Assembly: GCA_963771015.1 (NCBI GenBank)
Contig: CAVYRN010000002.1
Span: forward strand, 68,043-132,042
DNA: 64,000 bases
Reading direction: 5' to 3'
From: CAVSJJ01 sp963771015
GTDB lineage: Bacteria; Actinomycetota; Actinomycetes; Actinomycetales; Dermatophilaceae
Shown: piece by piece, positions 16,408-24,302 of the stretch
Numbering within the stretch: the stretch's first letter is position 1
Layout of the letters: every line of letters starts with the position of its first letter
Program-made: the position numbers and the translations under genes
The notes under the pieces: model-generated
Told to the model about the DNA's origin: nothing
Databases searched by the model: none
Seen by the model: the letters and a program-made list of their open reading frames with translations, nothing else

Positions 16408-16527
16408 ACCCGGCGGGGGGCTTCCCGCACAGACCCGGCGGGGGCTTCCGGCACAGACCCGGCGGGGGCTTCCGGCACAGACCCGGCGGGGGCTTCCGGC
16501 ACAGACCCGGCGGGGGGCTCTCCGGCA
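16408..16527. repeat. tandem 24-base repeat upstream of asparaginase
   Basis: Five units of 23-25 bases, each beginning ACCCGGCGGGGG and ending CGCACAG or GGCACAG; the three central copies (16433, 16457, 16481) are identical. It lies just 5' of the asparaginase start, in a 481-base gene-free stretch that also contains the palindromic repeat and the terminator listed next. Confidence 0.85.
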
Positions 16528-16569
16528 TACCGGCAAGGCCCTGGCATCCGCGGTCCGCGCCCGCCACCT

Positions 16570-16685
16570 CCGATTCGAGGTAATCCAGCACCCCCAGACG
16601 CGACCGGAATACCTCGACCCATCCGAGCAACCCCGATTCGAGGTAATCCAGCACCCCCAGACGCGACCGGAATACCTCGAATCGG
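16570..16685. repeat. duplicated palindromic element
   Basis: Two copies of a roughly 50-base element, 16570-16617 and 16633-16685. The second is a perfect inverted repeat with 13-base arms CCGATTCGAGGTA and TACCTCGAATCGG around a 27-base centre; the first lacks the outer part of its right arm. The high conservation between copies and the terminal arms resemble REP- or MITE-type elements, but no transposase is near and no third copy is visible in the window. Confidence 0.7.
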
Positions 16686-16720
16686 GTCGGTTGCCGGGTC
16701 GGTTGTCGCCAGCGCGCGAA

Positions 16721-16755
16721 ACCGGCCGGATGAGCGCTGGGCTCATCCGGCCGGT
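16721..16755 (-). terminator. 15-bp stem terminator-like hairpin downstream of the HbhA-like gene
   Basis: ACCGGCCGGATGAGC, a five-base loop, then its exact complement. It follows the stop of the minus-strand HbhA-like gene by 119 bases. No T-run follows, which is usual for actinobacterial hairpin terminators. Confidence 0.6.
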
Positions 16756-16874
16756 ACGGGGTCACCTCAGGAGGTCACCCTGGGGTCGCCGGACGGGGCG
16801 ACCCGAGCTGCACATCGTGGCGTCAGGACCTCCGGCCGAGGGTGGCCGGCGGGGCCTGACTCGGTGCCGCGAGG

Positions 16875-17588
16875 TCAGTCGCCGATCTTCTCGGCGGCCT
16901 TCTTCGTGGCCTTGACCGAGGTCTGCGCCGTCTTGCGGGCGCTCGTCCGAGTGGCCTTGGCCGAGGTGCGGGTGCGGGCGGTGGCCTTGCGGGTCGTCGT
17001 CGCGGTCCGCTTGGCCGCGGTGCGCGTCTTCTTGACGCCCTGCTCGACATCGACAACGGTCGTCGTGACGTCCGAGGAGACCCGGTCGCCGATGAGGTCG
17101 GCGATGCGAGCGGCCTCGTGGCGGCCGGTCGTGACGGTCGCCTTGGCCGAGCGCTCGATGTCGGCGTACGCCTTGCGTGCGGTGGTCACCGCGCCCTTGC
17201 CCATCGCGATGGTGGCATCGGCCTGGGCCCTCAGGTCCATGGTCGCCCGCTGCGAGCGGACTCGCGTGACGAGCTTCTGGCCGCGCTGGGCCAGCTCCTC
17301 GTAGGACTCGGCCACCTTGCCGGCGGCCAGGAGGCTCTGGTTGAGGGCGACGGCGGGCAGGTCCTTGACCTGGTCGACGACCTTGGTCGCCTCCGTGGTC
17401 GCCTTGGTCTGGATGGTGCCGGCGGTCAGGTCGGTGCGCAGCTCGGTGAGGTCGGTGCGCAGGTCGGCGCGGAGCTTCTCGGCGCGTTCCCGGGCCTCGC
17501 GGGCCATCTCGACGGCGCGGTCGGTCATGCCGACGGCGGCGTAGAACGGGGTGTCAACGGACTTGCGGAGGTCCTCGATGACGGACAT
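16875..17588 (-). CDS. hbhA: heparin-binding hemagglutinin-like protein (HbhA family)
   Basis: A 237-residue, mostly helical protein. The N-terminal half is coiled-coil-like (MTDRAVEMAREARERAEKLR, then DLRTDLTELRTDLTAG); the C-terminal 60 residues are Lys/Arg/Ala/Thr-rich (KKTRTAAKRTATTTRKATAR and similar), the type of tail that binds heparan sulphate in mycobacterial HbhA. In M. tuberculosis hbhA (Rv0475) also follows an XRE regulator gene, as here. Outside pathogens the family may act in membrane or storage-granule binding (phasin-like); adhesion cannot be inferred for this organism. ATG start at 17588, RBS AAGGAGA. Confidence 0.82.
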   Translation of the reverse strand: MSVIEDLRKSVDTPFYAAVGMTDRAVEMAREARERAEKLRADLRTDLTELRTDLTAGTIQTKATTEATKVVDQVKDLPAVALNQSLLAAGKVAESYEELAQRGQKLVTRVRSQRATMDLRAQADATIAMGKGAVTTARKAYADIERSAKATVTTGRHEAARIADLIGDRVSSDVTTTVVDVEQGVKKTRTAAKRTATTTRKATARTRTSAKATRTSARKTAQTSVKATKKAAEKIGD

Positions 17589-17607
17589 GGGTTCTCCTTC
17601 GTGATCA

Positions 17608-18183
17608 TCAGGTGGTTGTGGAACCGGTGCTCTTGGAACGGGCGGTCTTGGAACCGGTGTTCGTGGAACCGGTGGTCTTGGAACGGGTGCTCGAGCCACG
17701 GGTTGCGCTCGGTCGCGCTCCCTTGGCCGCTCGCCCGGACCCGGTGGAGGTGCTGCGTCTGGCCTGTCGTACGGCCGGCGAACCCGACGGCGGCTCGCTC
17801 TGCCCCGAGCCCTCGTCGCGGGCGGCGACCGTCCCGACGAAGGACTCGTAGACATCGATGAGGGTGGCCTTCTGCCGGGCGGTGAGGCCGGGGTCTGCGG
17901 AGATGGCCCGTCGGACACTCGGGACGTCGGCCGATGCCGTCGGGTGCTCGTCGAGGATGCCCGCCTTGACATAGAGGGTCTCCGCCGAGACCTCGAGGCC
18001 CTTGGCGAGCTGCTGCAGGATCTCGGCGCTCGGCCGCTTCAGGCCGCGCTCGATCTGGGAGAGGTAGGGGTTGGACACCCCGGCCCGGTCGGAGAGCTGA
18101 CGCAGCGACAGCTGGGCCGACTGACGCTGCTCACGCAGGTAGTCGCCCAGCGCTGCCAGGTCGTTCAGCGGGTTCCGGCTCAT
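17608..18183 (-). CDS. XRE-family transcriptional regulator upstream of the HbhA-like gene
   Basis: A 191-residue regulator. Residues 10-70 are a Cro/CI-type helix-turn-helix: LGDYLREQRQSAQLSLRQLS, then GVSNPYLSQIERG. The middle contains VRRAISADPGLTARQKATLI. The C-terminal 50 residues are low-complexity Ser/Thr/Gly/Lys repeats (SKTTGSTNTGSKTARSKSTG) encoded by roughly 15-base DNA repeats that run into the stop codon. Gene order matches Rv0474-hbhA. The ATG at 18183 is only a few bases from the predicted transcription start, so the mRNA is probably leaderless. Autoregulation is suggested by the inverted repeat in the promoter. Confidence 0.85.
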   Translation of the reverse strand: MSRNPLNDLAALGDYLREQRQSAQLSLRQLSDRAGVSNPYLSQIERGLKRPSAEILQQLAKGLEVSAETLYVKAGILDEHPTASADVPSVRRAISADPGLTARQKATLIDVYESFVGTVAARDEGSGQSEPPSGSPAVRQARRSTSTGSGRAAKGARPSATRGSSTRSKTTGSTNTGSKTARSKSTGSTTT

Positions 18184-18189
18184 GTCCCC

Positions 18190-18218
18190 AGTATGCTTGC
18201 TCTGGTTAGCAAAATGCA
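18190..18218 (-). promoter_or_regulatory. predicted promoter with inverted-repeat operator for the XRE gene
   Basis: On the minus strand TTGCAT (18213-18218) is separated by 17 bases from CATACT (18190-18195), a fair housekeeping promoter ending just before the ATG. Between them lies the inverted repeat TTGCT-N6-AGCAA (18197-18212), well placed for repression. The stretch is much more A+T-rich than its surroundings. Confidence 0.5.
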
Positions 18219-18260
18219 AACCCGAGTAAGCGTCGGGGTCCGCCCGGTGGCATTGGGCAC

Positions 18261-18304
18261 GGGTATGCCGCCGGCCGCCCCCTGCGGTGGCCGGCGGCAT
18301 ACCC
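18261..18304 (-). terminator. 16-bp stem hairpin after the DUF4395 gene
   Basis: GGGTATGCCGCCGGCC, a 12-base loop, then the exact complement ending GGCATACCC. It lies 35 bases downstream of the minus-strand DUF4395 stop and upstream of the XRE promoter, as expected for a terminator. Both arms contain the GTATGC/GCATAC hexamer that is frequent in this window. Confidence 0.7.
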
Positions 18305-18338
18305 GCTGGTCAACGGCCCGATGGCGGGCCGCCCGGCG

Positions 18339-18845
18339 TCAGAAGGCGGCGGCCCCGGCCCGCCGCAACGAGATGTCGGCGCAGGCCGCACAGGTCTGCT
18401 CGGGTACGACGCCGAACCGGATGAGCCACCCGAACGCCCAGCACCCGGCGCAGAAGCCGACGACGGCCTCGAGGGTCGCGAAGCCCACGAGCAGGGCAAG
18501 CAGCGCCTCCTCGGCCGTGGCGTGCCCGAGGCCCAGGCCCAGCACCGCGGCGACGCTCGTCAGGGCCAGGCCGACCCCCTGGGCGAACCGCTTGGGCGGG
18601 CCGGCGACGAGTCGGGGCGTGCCGAGCCGGGGTGCGACGACCTTCGTGGCGAGCAGACCGAGCGGGTCGAACCGCGGGCCGGAGGCCACCCGGAGGGCGA
18701 ACCCCACGGCGAGGACGGGAACGAGCCAGCGCCACCCGGCCGCGAGGCCGACCACCCCGAGGGCGGCCACCCCGGCGGCGACGACGCGGGCCGCCTTCTC
18801 GTTGACGATCTCGGGGAAACCCACGAGTGAGCGAATAGATGCCAT
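18339..18845 (-). CDS. DUF4395 membrane protein
   Basis: A 168-residue integral membrane protein, recognised by FPEIVNEKAARVVA near the start, GPRFDPLGLLATKVVAPRLG in the middle loop and the C-terminal EAVVGFCAGCWAFGWLIR. About four membrane helices are predicted. The C-terminal CAGC and later CAAC pairs could form disulphides or bind metal; DUF4395 genes often sit beside thioredoxin- or sulfurtransferase-type genes, but none is adjacent here. ATG at 18845. The 218 bases upstream to the BKACE gene show no further gene. Confidence 0.8.
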   Translation of the reverse strand: MASIRSLVGFPEIVNEKAARVVAAGVAALGVVGLAAGWRWLVPVLAVGFALRVASGPRFDPLGLLATKVVAPRLGTPRLVAGPPKRFAQGVGLALTSVAAVLGLGLGHATAEEALLALLVGFATLEAVVGFCAGCWAFGWLIRFGVVPEQTCAACADISLRRAGAAAF

Positions 18846-19063
18846 AACGGCTGATTATGAGCAAGGTTTCCCGGGCCCGCTCCTGGCGCCCACGTTGTGG
18901 ACACCTCCGGAACCGGCCCCACCTCAGCGAGGCCGAGCGCGCCGCCGCCCTCCCCGGCCGGCTCCACACCGACAACCACCACCGCGTCCCCAACCGCCAT
19001 CGGCGGCGCCTCACCCGCCGGCCGCGTGCCCGACACCTCGCGGGGCAGACCGCCGAGCCGTAC

Positions 19064-19918
19064 CTAGCGCGCCCGACGGTCCTTGACGCCGAGCAGCTCC
19101 CGCGCCTGCGCCGACGTCAGCGGCGGCCGCTGCATGAGGGTGGCCAGCGCGGCCGCCCGGGCGACGAGCTCGTCGTTGTGCTCGACGAGCCGTCCCCGAG
19201 CGAAGACGATGTTGTCCTCCATGCCGACCCGCAGATGCCCACCGGCGGACAGGCCGGCCGCGATCATCGGCAGGTGGCCGCGACCGATGCCCGTCACCGA
19301 CCACGACGTCGTCTCGGGTGGGAGCATCGCCACCCCCGCCATGAGGGCGGCGGTCGTCGACGGCATGGCGCCGGGAACGCCGGTCACGAAGTCGACGTGC
19401 ACCCTCCCGCCGAACGGAAGCCCATGGGTGTCGATGAGCCGGCGCAGCGCGTGCACGTGACCGAGGTCGAAGAGCTCGAACTCCGGCACCACCTCGCGCT
19501 CCTGGGCGAGGACGTAGAGCTCGCTCATGAACGGCCACGGGTTGAGGAAGACGTCGTCGCCGAAGTTCGTCGTCCCGCAGGTCAGCGAGCACGAGTCCGG
19601 CTCGGCGTCGAGCACGGTGAGCCGCCACTCGAGCGGGTCATGGACCGAGCCGCCGGTCGACAGCTGGACGACGAGGTCGGTCTCGGACCGTACGGCGTCG
19701 ACCACCGCCCGCAGCAGCCCTGGGTCGAGGGTGGGGGCGTGGTCGGCGTCGCGGATGTGCAGGTGGATGAGCCCCGCCCCGGCCGTCTCGCAGCGGCGGG
19801 CGGTCTCGACGAGCTCCTCGAGCGTCGTCGGCAGCTGGGGGACGTCGGCCTTGGCATGTTCGGCGCCGGTGGGCGCGACGGTGATGAGGGTGCCCGGAAC
19901 GGGAGTGCTGGTCGCCAT
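19064..19918 (-). CDS. beta-keto acid cleavage enzyme (BKACE, DUF849)
   Basis: Zinc-dependent enzymes of this family cleave a beta-keto acid with acetyl-CoA to give acetoacetate and a CoA ester; the founding member is the 3-keto-5-aminohexanoate cleavage enzyme of lysine fermentation. The 284-residue protein has the metal-binding HLHIRD (His52, His54), LSTGGSVHDPLEWR, PEFELFDLGHV and GHLRVGMEDNIVFARGRL, all family blocks. The substrate cannot be told from sequence. No pathway partners are adjacent: the genes around it on the same strand are a membrane protein and ygfZ. ATG start at 19918. Confidence 0.88.
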   Translation of the reverse strand: MATSTPVPGTLITVAPTGAEHAKADVPQLPTTLEELVETARRCETAGAGLIHLHIRDADHAPTLDPGLLRAVVDAVRSETDLVVQLSTGGSVHDPLEWRLTVLDAEPDSCSLTCGTTNFGDDVFLNPWPFMSELYVLAQEREVVPEFELFDLGHVHALRRLIDTHGLPFGGRVHVDFVTGVPGAMPSTTAALMAGVAMLPPETTSWSVTGIGRGHLPMIAAGLSAGGHLRVGMEDNIVFARGRLVEHNDELVARAAALATLMQRPPLTSAQARELLGVKDRRAR

Positions 19919-19950
19919 GCCCCCACTATGTCAGGAGATCCTGCGGCGGA

Positions 19951-20979
19951 TCAGGGCGATACGACGACTGTTTGCGCGGCAGCGACGCCATCGGCGACAA
20001 GATCGGCATCCGTCGGGGTGTTTCGCTTGACGACGGCGAGCGCGATCGGGCCGTCGACGTGGTGCCGGGCGACCGAGGTGAGCCGCCCCATCTCCCGCCC
20101 ATCGAGGGTGACCGCGGAACCGGCCGTCGGCAGCACGTGGCTCGAGCCGTCGAGGTGGAGGAAGACGAGCCGTCGCGGTGGCCGGCCGAGGTTGTGCACC
20201 CGGGCGACGGTCTCCTGCCCGCGGTAGCACCCCTTGTCGAGGTGGACGGCGGTGCGCAGCCAGTCCACCTCGTGCGGGATCGTCCGGTGGTCGGTCTCGA
20301 AGCCCAGCCGGGGACGCCAGGCGGCCACCCGCAGGGCCTCGGCCGCCCACATGCCGGCGAGCTCGCGGTCCCCGACCGCCGCGGCGAGGTCGGCGCGCGG
20401 CACGATGAGCTCGCGCCAGGCGCGGTCGGCGCCGGGGTGGCCCTCGACGGGACCGTATGCCGCCGTCTCGCCGACCGGACCCGGCCACGGGTCCCGCCAG
20501 GCGAGCGGCTCCGGGTCCGCCGACTCCGCCGCCACCGGCTCGCCGAGGACGGCATACGTCTCGCTGACGTCGGCCACCTCGACCCGGAGCATGAAGCGCA
20601 TCGAGTCCAGCCAGGCGGCGAGGGCGGCGGCGGTTCCCGGTTCGACGCTCAGCCAGGTCCGCTCGCCGTCGTCGACGAGATGGAGCGCGTGCTCGACGTG
20701 CCCGTTCGGGGTGAGCACGAGGGACTCCACCGAGGTTCGCGGGGGCAGGTCGGCCATCTCCTGCGTCGTCATCGACCGGAGCCACGACAACCGGTCCGGG
20801 CCGGTCACGGTGACGACGCCGCGGTGGGAGAGGTCGACGACGGCCAGCCCCTCCTGCAGGAGTCGCTGTTCGCGCATCGGGTCGCCGTAGTGGGCAGCGA
20901 CGCCCGCGTCAACGCCCTCGCCCCGCACCGCCCCGGGCCGGGCGAGCAGCGGGGAGGCGGCGAGTTCGGTGGGGCTCAC
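19951..20979 (-). CDS. ygfZ: tRNA-modifying/iron-sulphur cluster repair protein YgfZ (GcvT-like, folate-binding)
   Basis: YgfZ proteins use folate to help assemble or repair Fe-S enzymes such as the tRNA methylthiotransferase MiaB. The 342-residue protein has the diagnostic motif DKGCYRGQETVARVH with its conserved Cys, followed by LGRPPRRLVFL. The N-terminal part resembles GcvT (VVDLSHRGVVTVTGPDRLSW). Its GTG start overlaps the fur stop by four bases (GTGA), indicating an operon with the Fur-family regulator. Confidence 0.93.
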   Translation of the reverse strand: MSPTELAASPLLARPGAVRGEGVDAGVAAHYGDPMREQRLLQEGLAVVDLSHRGVVTVTGPDRLSWLRSMTTQEMADLPPRTSVESLVLTPNGHVEHALHLVDDGERTWLSVEPGTAAALAAWLDSMRFMLRVEVADVSETYAVLGEPVAAESADPEPLAWRDPWPGPVGETAAYGPVEGHPGADRAWRELIVPRADLAAAVGDRELAGMWAAEALRVAAWRPRLGFETDHRTIPHEVDWLRTAVHLDKGCYRGQETVARVHNLGRPPRRLVFLHLDGSSHVLPTAGSAVTLDGREMGRLTSVARHHVDGPIALAVVKRNTPTDADLVADGVAAAQTVVVSP

Positions 20980-21536
20980 CGGGGCTCCTCTCTGGCGACG
21001 TCTGGTGCGACATGTGGGACGTCGGGTGGGTCGGCGTTGTCGGCAGGGTCAACGCGCTGGACCGCGCCCGCATTCTCGGCTGTGCCCACGATCTCGGCCA
21101 CACCCGCGATCTCGGCCACACCCGCCGCGGCGCAGCGAGCGCACAGCCCGTGGATCGCCGCGTGGGTGATGTCGGCCTCGAACCCGCTCCGAGCGGCCAG
21201 CCCGGAGACGAAGTCGTCGGCGAGCTCGGCCGGGATCTCGCCCACCCAGCCGCAGCCGCGGCACAGCAGGTGGACATGGGTCGCGTGGCTCGTCAGGTGG
21301 TAGCTCGGAACCCGGTGGTCGACATGGGTGTGGCTGACCAGCCCGAGCTCCTGCAGGGCATCGAGAGACCGGTAGACGGTCGACGCCGACATCGCGCTGC
21401 CCCCGTCGGCCGCGACGGCCTCGACGATGGCCTCCGGGCTGGCGTGCCCGAGCCGGGACACGGCCTCGAGAACCCGCTGGCGCTGCGACGTGAGGCGCAT
21501 GCCGTGGGCATGCAGCCGTTCGCCGAGATCGCTCAT
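20976..21536 (-). CDS. Fur-family metal-dependent repressor
   Basis: A 186-residue regulator with the family winged helix (RLTSQRQRVLEAVSRLGHAS, then SASTVYRSLDALQELGLV), the metal-site His cluster (SHTHVDHRVPSYHLTSHATH) and two CxxC pairs (CRGC, CARC) that normally bind structural zinc. Whether it senses iron, zinc or nickel cannot be decided. The C-terminal 50 residues are an unusual Ala/Val/Asp/Pro extension encoded by short DNA repeats (VAEIAGVAEIVG, PADNADPPDVP). Upstream of ygfZ and translationally coupled to it. Confidence 0.9.
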   Translation of the reverse strand: MSDLGERLHAHGMRLTSQRQRVLEAVSRLGHASPEAIVEAVAADGGSAMSASTVYRSLDALQELGLVSHTHVDHRVPSYHLTSHATHVHLLCRGCGWVGEIPAELADDFVSGLAARSGFEADITHAAIHGLCARCAAAGVAEIAGVAEIVGTAENAGAVQRVDPADNADPPDVPHVAPDVAREEPR

Positions 21537-21574
21537 CTCCCCACTCTAGGCCGGACGCGGCGGCGGGGCCGCGG

Positions 21575-22087
21575 TCAGTCGACGCGCTTGAGCTCGGCCG
21601 ACAGATGCGAGGTGAGCGGCTCCCCCATCGCGGCCATGTCCATCGCCCACATGAGGTTGCCCTCGACGTAGCCGTACATCCGGTGGCCCGCGGCATACGC
21701 CTTGGCATGCGGGCTGCGCATGACGCCGTCGGTCGCCAGCTCGACCTTCGCCGGCTGGGCCGTGCCGGCATACATCTCGACGATCCCCGTCGGGTGGGCG
21801 AGCAGCAGCTCGACGTTCGCGCCGTGGTCGTCGGGCTCGGTCATCCGCCAGAAGCCGAGCTCGGTGCCCGCCTGGCGGACCACCTCCCCGGACTCGTCGA
21901 GCAGCCAGGTGCGGCTCTCCCACCGCAGGAACGGCCGGCCGTCATGGCTGCAGACGACCTCCTGCCCGAAGCGGGTCGAGGCATCCATCGTGGGGTAGCC
22001 GACGATGCCGGCCCCCTCCCACCGGCCGACGAGCCAGGCGAGCGGGGCGATGTCGGGGTGCAGGTCGGTGTCGAGGACGAAGGGCAC
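21575..22087 (-). CDS. nitrobindin-like heme-binding beta-barrel protein (FABP family)
   Basis: A 170-residue ten-stranded barrel protein of the nitrobindin family, which bind ferric heme and turn over peroxynitrite. Landmarks are WLVGRWEGAGI near residue 18, FLRWESRTWL in the middle, and the C-terminal TSHLSAELKRVD, whose His is the usual proximal heme ligand. The M. tuberculosis homologue Rv0813c lies in the same neighbourhood relative to glnR-mshD. ATG at 22087. Confidence 0.9.
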   Translation of the reverse strand: MPFVLDTDLHPDIAPLAWLVGRWEGAGIVGYPTMDASTRFGQEVVCSHDGRPFLRWESRTWLLDESGEVVRQAGTELGFWRMTEPDDHGANVELLLAHPTGIVEMYAGTAQPAKVELATDGVMRSPHAKAYAAGHRMYGYVEGNLMWAMDMAAMGEPLTSHLSAELKRVD

Positions 22088-22161
22088 GAGGGGATGCTAG
22101 CCGCCCACCCGGCCGGCGAGCCAGGGAGGGAGCGAGGGTATGCCGCGTGCCGAGGCGGCTC

Positions 22162-22241
22162 GTCCGGGCCGGCGTGGGTCGGCTCGGGCCGGCGCGGGCC
22201 GGTCCGGGCCGGTGCGGGCCGGCGCGGGTCGGCTCGGGTCA
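22162..22241. repeat. eight 10-base tandem repeats ending at a stop codon
   Basis: Eight contiguous 10-base units of the form GCTCGGGCCG with variants. The last unit (22232-22241) contains TCA, the minus-strand stop of the membrane protein gene, so the array extends from that stop into the gap before the nitrobindin gene. Confidence 0.8.
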
Positions 22242-23186
22242 GCGGAGGAAGGCCCAGGCGAGCGCGTAGGCGACCACCGCGGACACGAGCACCGAGGCCA
22301 CCCCCGAGGCCACCTGCGAGCGGAGGGTCGTGATCGCCGGCAGGGGCGCGAGCACCCGGCGCAGCGCATGGCTCACGGCGGCGACGACGAAGCCGACGAG
22401 GACGGCCCGCGCGGTCGCCGGGTCGTTCTGCACCGCCGCCACCGCGGCGGCGGCGCCCCCGCCGAGCAGCATGCCGAACGGCAGGAGCCACGGTCGCAGC
22501 GGCGGCACCGGCGTGAGCAGCTCGACGAGGGAGCCTGCGGCGATGGCAGCCAGGGCGACGGTGAGCACGGCGAGGCCGCCGTCGAACCGCGCGAGGGCGA
22601 CGTAGCACGACCCCAGCGCCGCGATCGAGATACCGGCCGCCGTGACGGCGACGGACTGGGTCAGCCGGCCCCGGCCGTCGCGGCGCAGCAGCTGGTGGAG
22701 GAACATGACGACGAGGGCCGCCGCGAGGGCGACGGGGACGTAGGTGAGATAGGGCTCCCCGGTCGTCTTCCACACGGCACCCGCCGCGCCGAGGGCCGCG
22801 ACGGCGATGGAGAGCGGCGCGCCGAACCGGCTCGTCGACCCGAGCAGGCCCGGCCAGCCCCAGGCGATGACGAGACCGGCCCAGGCCACCGCGATGGCGA
22901 GGAGCAGGCCGTCGCCGAGGGCGCCGGTGGCGGCGTTGCCGGCATACCCGGCCAGGGCGAGAAGAACGGCGGTGAGGATCGTGGCGATCGGGACCCCGCC
23001 GAGGCGTCCGGCCGCGGGCGACGCGAGCGGCGGCCGCCCGGCCCGACGGGCGCGCTTCTGGTGCTTGGCCGCGGCGGCCCGGCGGGCGGACCGCGTCTGG
23101 TAGACGGGGTCCTCACCTGCGGTCACCTGCTCCCCCGCCGCGGTCTCATCCACCTCGGGCGGCTCGGGCGACGTCACGCTCGGCAT
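22239..23186 (-). CDS. polytopic membrane protein of unknown function
   Basis: A 315-residue protein with an acidic then strongly basic N-terminal tail (TRSARRAAAAKHQKRARRAG) predicted in the cytoplasm, followed by about eight hydrophobic helices from residue 62 to the end. Position between a MoaD/ThiS-like gene and the nitrobindin gene corresponds to the conserved membrane protein Rv0817c of M. tuberculosis. No catalytic motif is visible. GTG or ATG start at 23186; it is seven bases downstream of the MoaD/ThiS-like stop. Confidence 0.75.
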   Translation of the reverse strand: MPSVTSPEPPEVDETAAGEQVTAGEDPVYQTRSARRAAAAKHQKRARRAGRPPLASPAAGRLGGVPIATILTAVLLALAGYAGNAATGALGDGLLLAIAVAWAGLVIAWGWPGLLGSTSRFGAPLSIAVAALGAAGAVWKTTGEPYLTYVPVALAAALVVMFLHQLLRRDGRGRLTQSVAVTAAGISIAALGSCYVALARFDGGLAVLTVALAAIAAGSLVELLTPVPPLRPWLLPFGMLLGGGAAAAVAAVQNDPATARAVLVGFVVAAVSHALRRVLAPLPAITTLRSQVASGVASVLVSAVVAYALAWAFLR

Positions 23187-23193
23187 CCTCCCA

Positions 23194-23472
23194 TCAGCCG
23201 CCCGCGAACGGGGGCAGAACCTCGATGATCATGCCCGGAAGCACACCCTGACCGGGCGCGACGACGAGCCCGTCGACGAGGACCGAGCAGGCCGGGAGGA
23301 CGTCGGCGAGGGCCGGATGCCGGCCCAGGGCCTCCTCGAGCGCCGCGCCGACCGACCCGACCGGGCCGAGGAGCTCCTCGTCGAGCTCGGTGGCATGGGC
23401 CGCCGCCGCCCAGTACCGGACGGTGACGATCGCCTCGCCGGGTGACGACGGGACCGGGGCCGCCGGTGCCAC
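23194..23472 (-). CDS. MoaD/ThiS-family sulphur-carrier protein
   Basis: A 92-residue beta-grasp protein ending in the Gly-Gly (PPFAGG) through which such proteins carry sulphur as a thiocarboxylate. The core runs VTVRYWAAAAHATELDEELL, then LVVAPGQGVLPGMIIEVLPP. It could serve molybdopterin, thiamine or cysteine synthesis; no partner gene decides this. The GTG at 23472 is the nearest reasonable start; the frame is open further upstream but into the divergent glnR promoter. Confidence 0.8.
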   Translation of the reverse strand: MAPAAPVPSSPGEAIVTVRYWAAAAHATELDEELLGPVGSVGAALEEALGRHPALADVLPACSVLVDGLVVAPGQGVLPGMIIEVLPPFAGG

Positions 23473-23591
23473 GGGGCCGCCGGGGCCGTCGAGACCGTCG
23501 AGACCGCCGCGGGACCGAGCCCCGGCTGACCTGGTCTCATCTCCCGGGGGTCCGGGTCTCTGACACTCATATCGTCCTATCCTGATGGGCA

Positions 23592-24302
23592 ATGGCCCAG
23601 CTGTTGCTCCTGACAAACGCCTTGGCGCCCAGCGCCGAGGTGCTGCCTGCGTTGGCGCTGTTGGCCCACCATGTTCGCATCCTCCCCGCCGAGGCCTCGG
23701 CCCTGGTCGACGCCCCGGACGCCGACGCGGTCATCGTCGACGCCCGCCGCGAGCTCGCGATGGCCAAGTCGCTGTGCCGTGTCATCCGCACGACCGGGCT
23801 GTCGGCGCCGCTCCTCGTCATCCTCACCGAGGGCGGGCTCGCGGGCCTGACCATCGACTGGGGCATCGACGACGTCCTCCTCGACAGCGCGGGCCCGGCC
23901 GAGGTCGAGGCCCGGCTGCGGCTCGCCGTCGGGCGGCGCATGGACGACGCGGACGACGCCGACCTGCGGATCACGAGCGGCGCGCTCATCATCGACGAGG
24001 CGAGCTACTCGGTGCGACTGCACGGCGGGACGTTGGACCTCACCTACAAGGAGTTCGAGCTCCTCAAGTACCTCGCCCAGCACCCCGGCCGGGTCTTCAC
24101 CCGGGCCCAGCTGCTCCAGGAGGTCTGGGGCTACGACTACTACGGCGGCACCCGCACCGTCGACGTCCACGTGCGGCGGCTGCGCGCCAAGCTGGGCGCC
24201 GACCACGAGGCGCTCATCGGCACCGTCCGCAACGTCGGCTACCGCTTCGTCCCCGCCGAGGCCCCCGTCCTCGCCGAAGCCGACGGGACGGCCGCCCCCT
24301 GA
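23592..24302 (+). CDS. glnR: GlnR-type orphan response regulator
   Basis: A 236-residue OmpR-like regulator controlling nitrogen assimilation in actinobacteria. The receiver starts MAQLLLLTNALAPSAEVLPA and lacks the usual acidic phosphorylation pocket apart from one Asp in ADAVIVDARRE, as in GlnR, which works without a kinase. The winged helix is well conserved: LDLTYKEFELLKYLAQHPGR, TVDVHVRRLRAKLG and VRNVGYRFVP. mshD follows with overlap, as in M. tuberculosis (Rv0818-mshD). ATG at 23592. Confidence 0.93.
   Translation: MAQLLLLTNALAPSAEVLPALALLAHHVRILPAEASALVDAPDADAVIVDARRELAMAKSLCRVIRTTGLSAPLLVILTEGGLAGLTIDWGIDDVLLDSAGPAEVEARLRLAVGRRMDDADDADLRITSGALIIDEASYSVRLHGGTLDLTYKEFELLKYLAQHPGRVFTRAQLLQEVWGYDYYGGTRTVDVHVRRLRAKLGADHEALIGTVRNVGYRFVPAEAPVLAEADGTAAP

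Noticed and set aside
16408..16527. Possible CRISPR array
   Set aside because: Units are contiguous with no unique spacers, and there are no cas genes. The same applies to the arrays at 33125, 35565 and 38414.
16267..16746. Repeat-containing minus-strand reading frames (Arg/Val/Cys/Ala repeats)
   Set aside because: They are translations of the 24-base and palindromic repeats upstream of asparaginase, with no start signal.
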